DNA of 5,904 bases from Lautropia sp. (GTDB taxonomy: Bacteria; Pseudomonadota; Gammaproteobacteria; Burkholderiales; Burkholderiaceae_E). A program made the translations under genes and the position numbers. Each line of letters opens with the position of its first letter. Positions within the stretch are counted from its first letter, which is position 1. Under the pieces are notes generated by a model. That model worked only from the letters and a program-made list of their open reading frames with translations, ran no database searches and was not told where the DNA came from. The stretch is taken from NCBI GenBank assembly GCA_013813615.1, contig JACCRJ010000218.1:1-5904 (forward strand), read 5' to 3'. Positions 1-5,904 of this stretch are shown piece after piece.

Positions 1-128
1 CGCCATCGGATGCGCCGATCCCACTCACGCACGGCTAGGAGGTAGTTGGCGGTCTCAGGTTTCCAGCCAGATTGCCACTCTGCGAGTTCGGCGTCTGTCT
101 TCTTTGCGAGTTCATCACTCAATGGCAT
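1..128 (-). CDS. Hypothetical protein, N-terminal part only (runs off window)
   Basis: I do not recognise this protein. The minus strand from an ATG at 128 is open to the window edge (42 codons plus 2 bases). It reads MPLSDELAKKTDAELAEWQS, then a hydrophilic stretch ending in REWDRRIRW. Rich in charged residues, tryptophan and leucine, it looks like a genuine soluble or cytoplasmic N-terminus, possibly helical. The frame has an in-frame TGA 27 bases upstream of the ATG, so this is the first ATG available. A weak GGGA lies 3 bases before it, which is poor as a ribosome binding site. The gene follows the decayed CoA-transferase remnant on the same strand and could have been brought next to it by the event that truncated that gene. 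The start and the existence of the gene are moderately supported; its function is unknown. Confidence 0.45.
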   Translation of the reverse strand, partial: MPLSDELAKKTDAELAEWQSGWKPETANYLLAVREWDRRIRW

Positions 129-171
129 TTTCCCAAGGCGCTTATGGTCACTTCATGGTCAGTTCGCCGCC

Positions 172-396
172 CCTGTCCAGACGGACGTGCCGTCCTGCAG
201 CATGCGCCACTTGCAGGGGGTCGCCGGTTCCAGTCGTCTTAACCTCGATAAAGTCGGGACCGAACGCGCCAAGGGTCTCGCCGCAGAACGGGCCGGCGAT
301 AAGCTGGCCTCTCTCCATTACGCGCAGGCCGGACAGCGCGCCAGGGGCGTGAGGAGGAAAAGCCGAAAGAGGCGGGGCGGAAGAAGCGTGGTTCAT
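172..396 (-). pseudogene. Remnant of family III CoA-transferase (CaiB/BaiF type), N-terminus
   Basis: Read on the minus strand from an ATG at 396, after a Pro/Ala-rich leader of about 20 residues, the frame gives GALSGLRVMERGQLIAGPF, CGETLGAFGPDFIEVK and GTGDPL. This matches the N-terminal nucleotide-fold signature of CaiB/BaiF CoA-transferases, typically LxGLRVLELGQxIAGPxxGxxLGDxGAEVIKVExPGxGDP. After GDPL (about 212-217) the family pattern continues in another frame as KWRMLQDGTSVW, as if two bases (an Arg codon made of C plus GC) had been lost from CTGCAAGTGG. Similarity ends near 175 and a stop follows. Only about 70 of the usual 380-420 residues remain. Substitutions such as MERGQ for LELGQ suggest further decay. 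These enzymes move CoA between acyl-CoA and a free acid; this copy cannot be functional. The family call comes from remembered consensus, not a search. Confidence 0.6.
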
Positions 397-804
397 CAGT
401 GCAATGATGGCCGAGCCGGCGCGCAACGCAAAGGGACGTTTGGCGAAGCTGCCGTCGCAAGTTACGTCTGTTCCTATGCAGCAACAAGGGTAGCCGGGCG
501 GCCGCTGCGGCCCCTGCACTGCTGGGGCTGGCGCAATGGTGCTCTTCACTCGCTCGAGGCACTATCGCCGGCGGCACGCAGCCTGGTGGATCACCTGTGC
601 GCTCGTGCGCTGAGTAGCAGTCCGGAATCGGAGCCGAATACTAGGGGGCGCTTGCGGCGGTGGACTGGCAAGGGAAAAGGCTCTAGCATGTTTCGGCTGG
701 CTCTTCGGCTGGGAGCGGATTTCACAAAACTCGCAGCATTCGAAGCGCCGGCAACGGCAGAACAAGGCGCAGACCAATCGGCGGTTTACCGACCCGGCTA
801 CAAG
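397..804. other. Gene-free stretch upstream of the ABC operon
   Basis: I find no supportable gene here on either strand. Plus frame 1 stays open through the whole stretch into the SBP gene, but its translation is Arg/Ala/Ser-rich, resembles no family I know, and is antisense to the minus-strand fragments, so I treat it as a GC-rich artefact. The stretch must hold the promoter for the transporter operon, but I see no convincing -35/-10 or sigma-54 pair. Small structures present are a perfect 6-bp inverted repeat GGCCGC-T-GCGGCC at 500-512, an imperfect palindrome AATCGG-AG-CCGAAT at 626-639, and a 9-bp direct repeat TTCGGCTGG at 692-700 and 704-712. None can be assigned a role. Confidence 0.5.
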
Positions 805-810
805 AAGGAG
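805..810 (+). promoter_or_regulatory. Ribosome binding site of the SBP gene
   Basis: AAGGAG lies 6 bases before the ATG at 817, an ideal Shine-Dalgarno sequence and spacing. It fixes the SBP start at 817 rather than at the in-frame ATG at 688 or further upstream, and the twin-arginine signal peptide begins right after this start. Confidence 0.8.
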
Positions 811-816
811 ACGAAG

Positions 817-2125
817 ATGACTTCAGGCAAGAGGTTCACGCGGCGTCGGTTCTTGGCGACGACTGCCGCCGCGTCGACGGTCAATCTGACGATGCCCTAT
901 CTCCGGCTTGCACATGCGGCAGGCTCGCTGTCGATCGGTTTCTGGGACCATTGGGTGCCCGCCGCCAACGACACCGTCACCCGGATCTGCAATGAATGGG
1001 CGGCGAAGGAGAAGGTCGACCTCAAGATCGACTACATCACTTCTCAGGGAAGCAAGCTTCAGCTGACCGGCGTCGCGGAGTCGCAGGCCAAATCCGGCCA
1101 CGACATACTCCAGTTCTTGAGCTGGGATGCCCCGAACCAGGCGAAGAACCTGGTCGCGGTCGACGACGTCATGAACGCGGCGCTGAAGAACCTGGCGGCG
1201 CGTCCCCCTGCAACCAACGGCAGCCAGCTCAAGGGCCCCTGCGGGCGCATCGACCTGCTGCAGAAACACGCCTGGCTCGACGTCGTCAGAATGTATCCCG
1301 GCGCCGGCAGCAACCCAGACAAGGCGTTGCAGGACCAGTGGACCTGGGAGACCTTCCCTGTCCGTCGCCGAAAAATGCCACAAAGGTGGAAACCCGTTCG
1401 GCCTGGGGTTCGGCCAGACGACCGATTCGGTCGACTGGGTGGGCGCGCTGTTCCAGGCTTACGGCGCACAACTGGTCGACGCCAAGGGCAACATCACGGT
1501 CAAGTCCGACGCGGTGAAGCAGGTGCTGGAATACGCGCAGAGGCTGGTGAAGGTGGTACCGCCGGACGTGTTCGCCTGGGACGATGCCTCGAACAACAAG
1601 TACCTGATCTCCGGTCAGGGTTCCCTGATCATGAATCCGCCCAGTGCCTGGGCGGTCGCCAAGCGCGACAATCCCAAGGTTGCCGAGCAGTGCTGGACCT
1701 TTCCGTCTCCCAAAGGCCCACAGGGCCGCTTCGCACCCGGACTGCCGTTCTACTGGGGAATCTGGAAGTGGTCGAAGAACATCCCGGCTGCAAAAAGCCT
1801 GCTGGCCCATCTGTCGGAGCGCTCGTCCATCGAGCAGATGGTGGCGGCGAGCGGGGGCTATGACATTCCCGGATTCTCCGGACTGCGCGAGTTCAAGACC
1901 TGGGCCGAGGTCGGTCCCCCGACGGGTACGGTTTACAACTACCCGCCGCGTGCCGACCAGATCGTCTCGATCGCGGGTGCGCCCGCACCGGTCAGGATCG
2001 GCAACCAGATCTACTCGCAGGCGACCATTACCAAGATGATCGCCAAGTGTACCCAGGGCGGCGAATCGATCGACAAGGCGATCGGCTGGGCCGCCTCGGA
2101 GCTCGAAGGGTTCATGCGCACGTGA
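817..2125 (+). pseudogene. ABC sugar-type substrate-binding protein, frameshifted (TAT-exported, CUT1 class)
   Basis: This is the periplasmic receptor of the transporter, a family 1 extracellular solute-binding protein; its substrate is unknown but probably a sugar or polyol. The start at 817 is set by AAGGAG and by a twin-arginine signal: TRRRFLA at residues 8-14, a hydrophobic Ala/Thr stretch, then AHA-AG as the likely cleavage site after residue 34. The mature protein begins SLSIGFWDHWVP. Frame 1 is good up to WTWETF (residues 175-180). It then turns into Arg/Gly-rich nonsense and stops at 1863. The true continuation is in frame 2 from about 1358: LSVAEKCHKGGNPFGLGFGQ, later WDDASNNKYLISG, IMNPPSAWAVAKR, LPFYWGIWKWSKN, SGGYDIPGF and a C-terminus ELEGFMRT ending at 2125. 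Removing one C from CCC at 1356-1358 restores one frame of about 435 residues. A segment of about 20 residues also seems absent before PATNGSQ. The protein family is clear; whether the break is biological or a sequencing error is not. Confidence 0.85.
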
Positions 2126-2174
2126 AGCTCGAAACGTAAGGCTGCGCAGCGGGTGACGCCGACCTGAAACGGCG

Positions 2175-2200
2175 CCGCCCGGCGGGCGGGGGACTCTTTT
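2175..2200 (+). terminator. GC-rich hairpin with short T run between SBP and permease genes
   Basis: CCGCCC (2175-2180), loop GGC, GGGCGG (2184-2189) form a perfect 6-bp stem, followed after seven bases by TTTT at 2197-2200. The T run is short and displaced, so it is at best a leaky intrinsic terminator or an RNA-stabilising stem. Stem-loops between an SBP gene and its permease genes are a known way to give more SBP than membrane subunits. That role here is inferred from position. Confidence 0.35.
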
Positions 2201-2211
2201 GCGCACATCCC

Positions 2212-2217
2212 GGGGAG
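2212..2217 (+). promoter_or_regulatory. Ribosome binding site of the first permease
   Basis: GGGGAG lies 9 bases before the ATG at 2227 and just after the intergenic hairpin. It supports the 2227 start over the internal ATGs at 2275 and 2281, which lack an equally good upstream purine run. Confidence 0.55.
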
Positions 2218-2226
2218 CAGGATCGA

Positions 2227-3153
2227 ATGGCTGATGCCGACATCCTTGCGGGGCTGCCTCCCGCACGGCGCCGCATGACGATGAAGAAGTTCGTGCGCCG
2301 CAGGTCCACGATCGCCTTCGTGATGACGGTGCCGCTGATACTTCTCATCGTATTGCTGGTCGTCTATCCGGCGCTTTTTTCCATGTATCTGGCGACGCTC
2401 AACAAGTCGATGGAGCGTTTCGTCGGCTTCGGCAATTTCGAGTTCCTGTTCAAGCGCGACACCTTCTGGATGGTGGTTAAGCAGTCGTGCATCTTCGCCG
2501 TCAGCGCCGTGTTCTTCAAGGCCTTGATCGGCTTCTTCCTGGCTCATTTCGTTCACACCATTCCGGTGAAAGGCCAGCGCAAGTGGCGCGGCATGCTGCT
2601 CGTCCCCTGGGTCATCCCGCCGGCGATGAGCACGCTCGGCTGGTTCTGGCTGTTCGATCCGTCCTACAGCGCCTTCAACTGGCTGTTCGTGCGCATCGGC
2701 ATTGATCCGGTGAACTGGCTGGGGGATCCGTTCTGGGCACGCTTTTCGGTGATCCTGGTGAATGTCTGGTACGGCGCGCCGTTCTTCCTGATCATGTACC
2801 TCGCGGCGCTCAAGTCGGTGCCCGATCAGTTGTTCGAGGCCGCTTCGATAGACGGTGCGAACTGGTGGCAGAAAATCTGGTACATCACCCTGCCGATGAT
2901 GCGCAACATCATTTCCATCACCGTGCTCTTCTCGCTCATCGTTACCTTCGCCAACTTCGACATCGTGCGCATCCTGACCAGCGGCGGGCCGGTTGACCAG
3001 ACGCACGTGTTCGCCACCTGGGCCTTCAACGTCGGCATCTACGGCAACGACCTTCCGCTGGGCGCGAGTGTCTCGCTGTTCATGCTGCCGATCCTGGGCA
3101 TTTCCGCGATTTTCATCCTGCGCGGCGTCAACCGGCGCGGCAACGAGGCATGA
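2227..3153 (+). CDS. ABC sugar transporter permease, MalF/UgpA-like
   Basis: This is the first integral-membrane subunit of the importer (308 residues, usual for CUT1 MalF-type permeases without the large periplasmic loop). A basic cytoplasmic N-terminus (KKFVRRR, 20-26) precedes the first membrane helix at about 29-52. Further hydrophobic segments lie near 84-108, 122-143, 173-195, 228-248 and 279-298, giving six helices. The cytoplasmic EAA loop that docks on the ATPase is clear at 204-223: EAASIDGANWWQKIWYITLP, with the conserved EAA, DGA and final LP. The PWVIPPAMSTLGWFWLF stretch (127-143) is also typical of the BPD_transp_1 domain. The gene follows the SBP by 101 bp and overlaps the next permease by 4 bp. 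The reading frame is intact. The substrate cannot be told from sequence. Start choice rests on the GGGGAG site; the leader before residue 17 could be optional. Confidence 0.93.
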   Translation: MADADILAGLPPARRRMTMKKFVRRRSTIAFVMTVPLILLIVLLVVYPALFSMYLATLNKSMERFVGFGNFEFLFKRDTFWMVVKQSCIFAVSAVFFKALIGFFLAHFVHTIPVKGQRKWRGMLLVPWVIPPAMSTLGWFWLFDPSYSAFNWLFVRIGIDPVNWLGDPFWARFSVILVNVWYGAPFFLIMYLAALKSVPDQLFEAASIDGANWWQKIWYITLPMMRNIISITVLFSLIVTFANFDIVRILTSGGPVDQTHVFATWAFNVGIYGNDLPLGASVSLFMLPILGISAIFILRGVNRRGNEA

Positions 3154-4061
3154 GCATGACGCAAGCCGCCACTGCCCGCCAGACGGTCCCGGTGCGCAAG
3201 GGCAGCATCCAGCGCAGCCGCCGGTGGGCGCTGACCTGGTCGTATGTCTTCCTGGTGTTGTTCGCGGTTTTTTTCCTGATGCCGCCCATGCACATGTTCA
3301 TCACGTCGCTCAAGAGCAGCGGTGAAGTCGCGGCGATCACCAACCCGTGGTGGGTCTTCGCACCGACGCTGGACAACTATGCGGCGCTGCTTGGCTCCAG
3401 CACGTACATGACGTTCTTCCGCAATTCGGCGGTCGTCTCGCTGATCGTGGTCGTGGTCACCATGCTGATAAGCATTCCGGCCGCCTTCGCCCTCTCGCGC
3501 ATGAAGTTCTGGGGCTCGACGAGCCTGGCCACTGGCGTGTTCCTCACCTACCTGGTGCCGGACACCCTGCTGTTCATCCCGCTGTTCAAGATATTCGCCT
3601 TCGTGCATGAGCACACCGGGATCGAACTCATCAATCACTGGTGGGCGCTGATCATCATCTATCCGACGCTATCGGTGCCCTTTGCCACCTGGATCCTGAT
3701 CGCCTACTTTGCCTCGATCCCCAAAGAACTCGACGAAGCTGCGCTGATCGACGGCGCCGGCTACCTGCAGATGCTGGTCATGATCTTCATTCCCGTAGCG
3801 CTGCCCGGCATCATCGCCGCGACGATCTTCGCCTTCACCGTCTCCTGGTCGCAATTCCTCTATCCGCTCGCGTTCACCACCTCGACCGATCAGCTGGTGC
3901 TCCCGGTCGGCATCATCACCACGCTGATCAAGGGCGACGTGTACAACTGGGGCCAGATCATGGCAGGCGCGCTGCTCGGCGCCGCGCCGCCGTTGATCAT
4001 TTACGCCTTCCTGATGGACTACTACATCGCCGGGCTCACGGCCGGCGCGACGAAGGGATAA
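3150..4061 (+). CDS. ABC sugar transporter permease, MalG/UgpE-like
   Basis: This is the second membrane subunit, pairing with the MalF-like protein to form the translocation channel (303 residues, normal for MalG/UgpE). A basic N-terminus (QRSRRW, 21-26) leads into helix 1 at about 29-51. Other helices are near 93-115, 127-150, 163-187, 208-232 and 270-290. The EAA loop is at about 196-219: [20 protein letters not shown], with the conserved EAA, DGA and IP. The upstream phrase [10 protein letters not shown] (51-60) is typical of MalG-type permeases. The start at 3150 overlaps the previous stop as ATGA, suggesting translational coupling. The ATG at 3156 is a strong alternative, because GAGG at 3145-3148 is 7 bases from it but only 1 base from the 3150 ATG; the product would be two residues shorter. 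The frame is intact throughout. Confidence 0.93.
   Translation: MSMTQAATARQTVPVRKGSIQRSRRWALTWSYVFLVLFAVFFLMPPMHMFITSLKSSGEVAAITNPWWVFAPTLDNYAALLGSSTYMTFFRNSAVVSLIVVVVTMLISIPAAFALSRMKFWGSTSLATGVFLTYLVPDTLLFIPLFKIFAFVHEHTGIELINHWWALIIIYPTLSVPFATWILIAYFASIPKELDEAALIDGAGYLQMLVMIFIPVALPGIIAATIFAFTVSWSQFLYPLAFTTSTDQLVLPVGIITTLIKGDVYNWGQIMAGALLGAAPPLIIYAFLMDYYIAGLTAGATKG
4053..4058 (+). promoter_or_regulatory. Ribosome binding site of the ATPase gene
   Basis: AAGGGA lies 7 bases before the ATG at 4066, inside the last codons of the preceding permease gene. It confirms the ATPase start and indicates translation as part of the same transcript. Confidence 0.6.
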
Positions 4062-4065
4062 CCGC

Positions 4066-5166
4066 ATGGCCCAGGTGAGGCTGCACAAGCTGGTCAAGAA
4101 TTACGACGACACGCCGGCGGTTCGCGGGATCGACCTGCAGATCGCCGACAAGGAGTTCGTCGTCCTGGTCGGGCCATCCGGTTGCGGCAAGAGCACGACG
4201 CTGCGCATGATCGCCGGCCTGGAGGAGATCACCGCCGGCGACATCACGATCGGGGGCGAAGTGGTGAACGACGTGCCGCCGAAGGACCGGAACATCGCCA
4301 TGGTGTTCCAGAACTACGCCTTGTACCCGCACATGACCGTGTACGAGAACATGTCCTTCGCCCTGCGCCTGAAGAAGGTCGCGAAAGAGGAGATTGCGAG
4401 ACGGGTCGAGAGCGCCGCGCGCATCCTCGGCATCAGCGAACTGCTGAAGCGCAAGCCGAAGCAGCTTTCCGGCGGGCAGCGCCAGCGCGTGGCCATGGGC
4501 CGCGCTATCGTGCGTGACCCGAAGGTGTTCCTGTTCGACGAACCGCTGTCCAATCTCGACGCCAAGCTGCGCGTGCAGATGCGAACCGAGATCAAGAAGG
4601 TGCATCAGAAGGTCCAGACAACCACCGTCTACGTAACCCACGACCAGGTCGAAGCGATGACGCTCGCCGACCGGGTCGTCGTCATGAACGGCGGCTTGAT
4701 CGAGCAGGTGGGCACACCGAATGACCTCTATCACTACCCGGCGACAAAATTCGTCGCCAGCTTCATCGGCTCCCCGGCGATGAACCTGGTGCCCTGCGTA
4801 CTCGAGGAAACGGGGGGCGCATTGCGGGTTCGCCTCAGCGACGACATCGTCTTTCCGGTGCCGCAGGACCGGACGCAGAACTACCGCGCGCACATCGGCA
4901 AGCCTCACCTGGTGTTCGGCCTGCGTCCGGAGCATATCGTGGAACAGCGGTCGCACGCAGAGCCGAATCAGCATGCGTTCGAAGTCGAACTGGAGGTGAC
5001 CGAACCGATGGGAATGGAAACGATGGTTTTCTTTCTTCTTGCCGGAGTCGAGCTGTGTGGGCGGGTGCACCCCAATGCGGGCGCCCAAGCGGGCAAGCGC
5101 ATGACGCTGGTCGCCGATCTCAGCAATATGCACCTGATCGACGACACGAGCGGAAAGGTGCTTTGA
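4066..5166 (+). CDS. ABC transporter ATP-binding protein, UgpC/MalK-like
   Basis: This is the ATPase that, as a cytoplasmic homodimer, powers the importer. At 366 residues it has the standard MalK/UgpC length. In order it shows Walker [10 protein letters not shown] (36-44), Q-loop FQNYALYP with Gln82, signature [17 protein letters not shown] (134-150), Walker B VFLFDEP (154-160) with catalytic Glu159, D-loop SNLD (162-165) and H-loop His192 in [10 protein letters not shown]. All key residues are intact. After about residue 235 comes the OB/TOBE-type regulatory domain of this subfamily, with [10 protein letters not shown] (233-242) and GLRPEHI (285-291). The gene begins 4 bp after the permease stop. 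It probably serves the permeases encoded just upstream; proteins of this type can also be shared between transporters. UgpC and MalK are family names here, so I assign no symbol: the substrate is not known to be glycerol phosphate or maltose. Confidence 0.95.
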   Translation: MAQVRLHKLVKNYDDTPAVRGIDLQIADKEFVVLVGPSGCGKSTTLRMIAGLEEITAGDITIGGEVVNDVPPKDRNIAMVFQNYALYPHMTVYENMSFALRLKKVAKEEIARRVESAARILGISELLKRKPKQLSGGQRQRVAMGRAIVRDPKVFLFDEPLSNLDAKLRVQMRTEIKKVHQKVQTTTVYVTHDQVEAMTLADRVVVMNGGLIEQVGTPNDLYHYPATKFVASFIGSPAMNLVPCVLEETGGALRVRLSDDIVFPVPQDRTQNYRAHIGKPHLVFGLRPEHIVEQRSHAEPNQHAFEVELEVTEPMGMETMVFFLLAGVELCGRVHPNAGAQAGKRMTLVADLSNMHLIDDTSGKVL

Positions 5167-5211
5167 CGGGGTGCATCCGGCGTCGCTAATAATCTGCGAC
5201 AACTCAGCGGG

Positions 5212-5228
5212 CCGCGAGGCTGTCGCGG
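5212..5228 (+). other. Perfect 6-bp hairpin downstream of the operon
   Basis: CCGCGA (5212-5217), loop GGCTG, TCGCGG (5223-5228) form a perfect stem 46 bases after the ATPase stop. No T run follows (TAACC), so it is not an intrinsic terminator on its own. It may protect the transcript 3' end or be chance in GC-rich DNA. Confidence 0.3.
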
Positions 5229-5245
5229 TAACCTGAAGGGAGCGT

Positions 5246-5269
5246 GGCCTCGCCCCTGAGGGTGAGGTC
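5246..5269. terminator. Possible convergent terminator hairpin
   Basis: GGCCTCGCCC (5246-5255), loop CTGA, GGGTGAGGTC (5260-5269) can pair over 10 bp, with two G-U wobbles when transcribed on the plus strand. It sits between the end of the plus-strand operon and the end of the minus-strand fragment, the usual site for a terminator serving one or both directions. There is no T run on either side, so Rho-independent action is doubtful. Confidence 0.35.
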
Positions 5270-5295
5270 TCGGCGCTTGCGAGAAGCGGGAGCTG

Positions 5296-5586
5296 CTACA
5301 GCGGCGGCGGAGCAGCGCGCAGGGCGGCTTCGGTGATGCCACCGCCAGGCTGCTGTGCACCGACGTCGGACAACGTGGCATAGTTGAAACCCTGCCATTC
5401 GTTGGTGATCGTCTTGGTACGGCTGACGCCGATTGCCGGAGCGTAGGACTCCCTGAAGTACTGCTGCGTATCGAGATAGCAGTCGGCGCCGATCAGCAAA
5501 GGAGTCCTGCGGCGCGGGTAGGGATGGAGTCGTTCTGCTTCCCAGTCCAAGCGAGATCGAGGATCCGCTGACGTGGAATCCGGGCT
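5296..5586 (-). pseudogene. C-terminal fragment of an unrecognised protein
   Basis: I cannot name this. The minus strand is open for 96 codons from just after a TGA at 5589-5587 to a TAG at 5298-5296. The last about 66 residues look like real protein: LLIGADCYLDTQQYF, then AIGVSRTKTITNEWQGF, then NYATLSDVGAQQPGG. The composition is balanced, and about three quarters of the codons in this part end in G or C. The first about 25 residues are Arg/Pro-rich and less convincing. The only starts are non-ATG (a TTG at 5550), with no ribosome binding site near them. I infer a gene whose 5' part was deleted or shifted, leaving its C-terminus behind the methyltransferase gene. It could also be a short real gene with a TTG start, or a chance frame. 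The product is probably soluble, since no hydrophobic segment is present. Confidence 0.4.
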
Positions 5587-5594
5587 TCACCTCC
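5587..5594 (-). promoter_or_regulatory. Orphan strong Shine-Dalgarno sequence
   Basis: Read on the minus strand this is GGAGGTGA, an almost full match to the 16S anti-Shine-Dalgarno sequence. No ATG follows within the normal distance. The only start in reach is a GTG overlapping the motif itself, and its frame gives no plausible protein. It may mark where the start of the broken downstream gene once lay, or be chance. Confidence 0.3.
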
Positions 5595-5664
5595 GGGGCG
5601 GCACCGTGCCCGTTACAAGGGCTTGGATCAATTCGTGGCTCGGAGGGGATCCCGAGGACCTACG

Positions 5665-5904
5665 TCATGTCGGGACGATTCCCTTCACCGCCCAGGCAAG
5701 CGCAGCATACGAACGTGGACCCTCTCGTTCGCCGTCGAGATAAGCCCTTTCGACAGCTTCGCGAAGCCGACGCTTGTCGGCTTCTTGCAGCGTGGCGAGG
5801 TAAGCCGCGACAGTCCCATCGCGACCTTCGTAAGGTCCCCAGAGGTCTTCGAAGGACTGGAAGTCCATTCGCGTTACCAGGCTCTTTTCCACGACGTCCG
5901 TAAG
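5665..5904 (-). CDS. SAM-dependent methyltransferase, C-terminal part (runs off window)
   Basis: The minus strand is open from the window edge at 5904 to a TGA at 5667-5665, giving the last 79 residues of a protein whose start lies outside. It reads VTRMDFQSFEDLWGPYEG, then GTVAAYLATL, then an amphipathic helix RRLREAVERAYLDG, and ends GPRSYAALAWAVKGIVP-T. This arrangement (M-x-F-x-S-F-x-D-x-W-x-P, GxVxxYxATL, GPxSxxAxAWAVxGxVP) is the characteristic C-terminus of a group of class I SAM methyltransferases with a Methyltransf_11/25-type core. The SAM-binding core itself (GxGxG motif) is beyond the window, so the call rests on this tail only. The methyl acceptor is unknown. The GTG at 5892 is internal, not the start. 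The gene is convergent with the ABC operon and unlikely to share its regulation. Confidence 0.72.
   Translation of the reverse strand, partial: LTDVVEKSLVTRMDFQSFEDLWGPYEGRDGTVAAYLATLQEADKRRLREAVERAYLDGEREGPRSYAALAWAVKGIVPT

Noticed and set aside
500..527. Inverted repeats GGCCGC-T-GCGGCC and CCCC...GGGG as a terminator.
   Set aside because: No T run follows on either strand, and no supportable gene ends next to it.
626..639. AATCGG-AG-CCGAAT as a LacI-type operator upstream of the operon.
   Set aside because: The palindrome is imperfect, short and unrepeated, and no regulator gene is in the window; in GC-rich DNA such repeats are expected by chance.
664..682. TGGCAAGGGAAAAGGCT as a sigma-54 promoter.
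   Set aside because: The -12 element is absent, and the GC pair is one base out of register with the required spacing from the -24 GG.
692..712. 9-bp direct repeat TTCGGCTGG with 12-bp period as an iteron or regulator site.
   Set aside because: There are only two copies, so no array and no reason to infer a site.
46..1863. A 605-codon plus-strand open frame from 46 to 1863.
   Set aside because: Only 817-1356 of it is real (the first part of the SBP). Codons before 817 are antisense to minus-strand fragments with no family resemblance, and codons after about 1357 are out-of-frame SBP sequence. It is not a fusion protein.
2011..3006. Long minus-strand open frames under the operon (also 1286-2266, 3039-3638 and 4036-5202).
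   Set aside because: They are antisense shadows of clear plus-strand genes in GC-rich DNA; their products are rich in Arg, His, Asp and Glu and show no family motif.
1..5904. CRISPR array, tRNA or rRNA gene, insertion sequence, toxin-antitoxin or defence system.
   Set aside because: I found no regularly spaced repeats, cloverleaf, transposase motif, terminal inverted repeats or defence-type domain on either strand.

Overview
This 5.9-kb window is GC-rich and densely coded, and it looks like a proteobacterial chromosome. A beta- or alphaproteobacterium is the likeliest source, judged from the GC-rich codon use, the twin-arginine signal peptide and the protein families; this is inference only. 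The centre is a plus-strand operon (about 817-5166) for a carbohydrate-type ABC importer of the CUT1 (MalEFGK/UgpBAEC-like) class. In order it encodes a substrate-binding protein (SBP), two inner-membrane permeases and a nucleotide-binding ATPase. The permeases and ATPase are complete, with their diagnostic motifs. They are packed tightly: a 4-bp ATGA overlap between the permeases and a 4-bp gap before the ATPase.

The SBP gene is broken as it stands. A +1 frameshift in a short C run near 1356-1358 separates the N-terminal 180 codons from the rest. A segment of roughly 20 residues that I expect before the PATNGSQ motif also seems to be missing near 1190-1210. A GC-rich hairpin with a short T run lies between the SBP and permease genes, where SBP operons often carry a stem-loop that favours SBP expression over the membrane subunits.

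Both flanks hold fragments on the minus strand. On the left are the first 42 codons of an unrecognised protein running off the window edge (128-1), then a decayed N-terminal remnant of a family III CoA-transferase (396-172), then about 420 bp with no gene, which presumably contains the operon promoter. On the right, convergent with the operon, are the C-terminal about 79 residues of a class I SAM-dependent methyltransferase entering from beyond the window (5904-5665). Next comes a strong but orphaned Shine-Dalgarno sequence, and then a 96-codon open frame (5586-5296) that looks like the C-terminal piece of an unrecognised protein. Two small hairpins lie between it and the operon end.

I see no RNA gene, CRISPR array, insertion sequence, attachment site or clearly novel system. 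What stands out is damage: an intact transport core with a broken receptor gene, between two truncated or decayed gene fragments. This could be true pseudogenisation or errors in a draft or metagenomic assembly, and the sequence alone does not decide between them.
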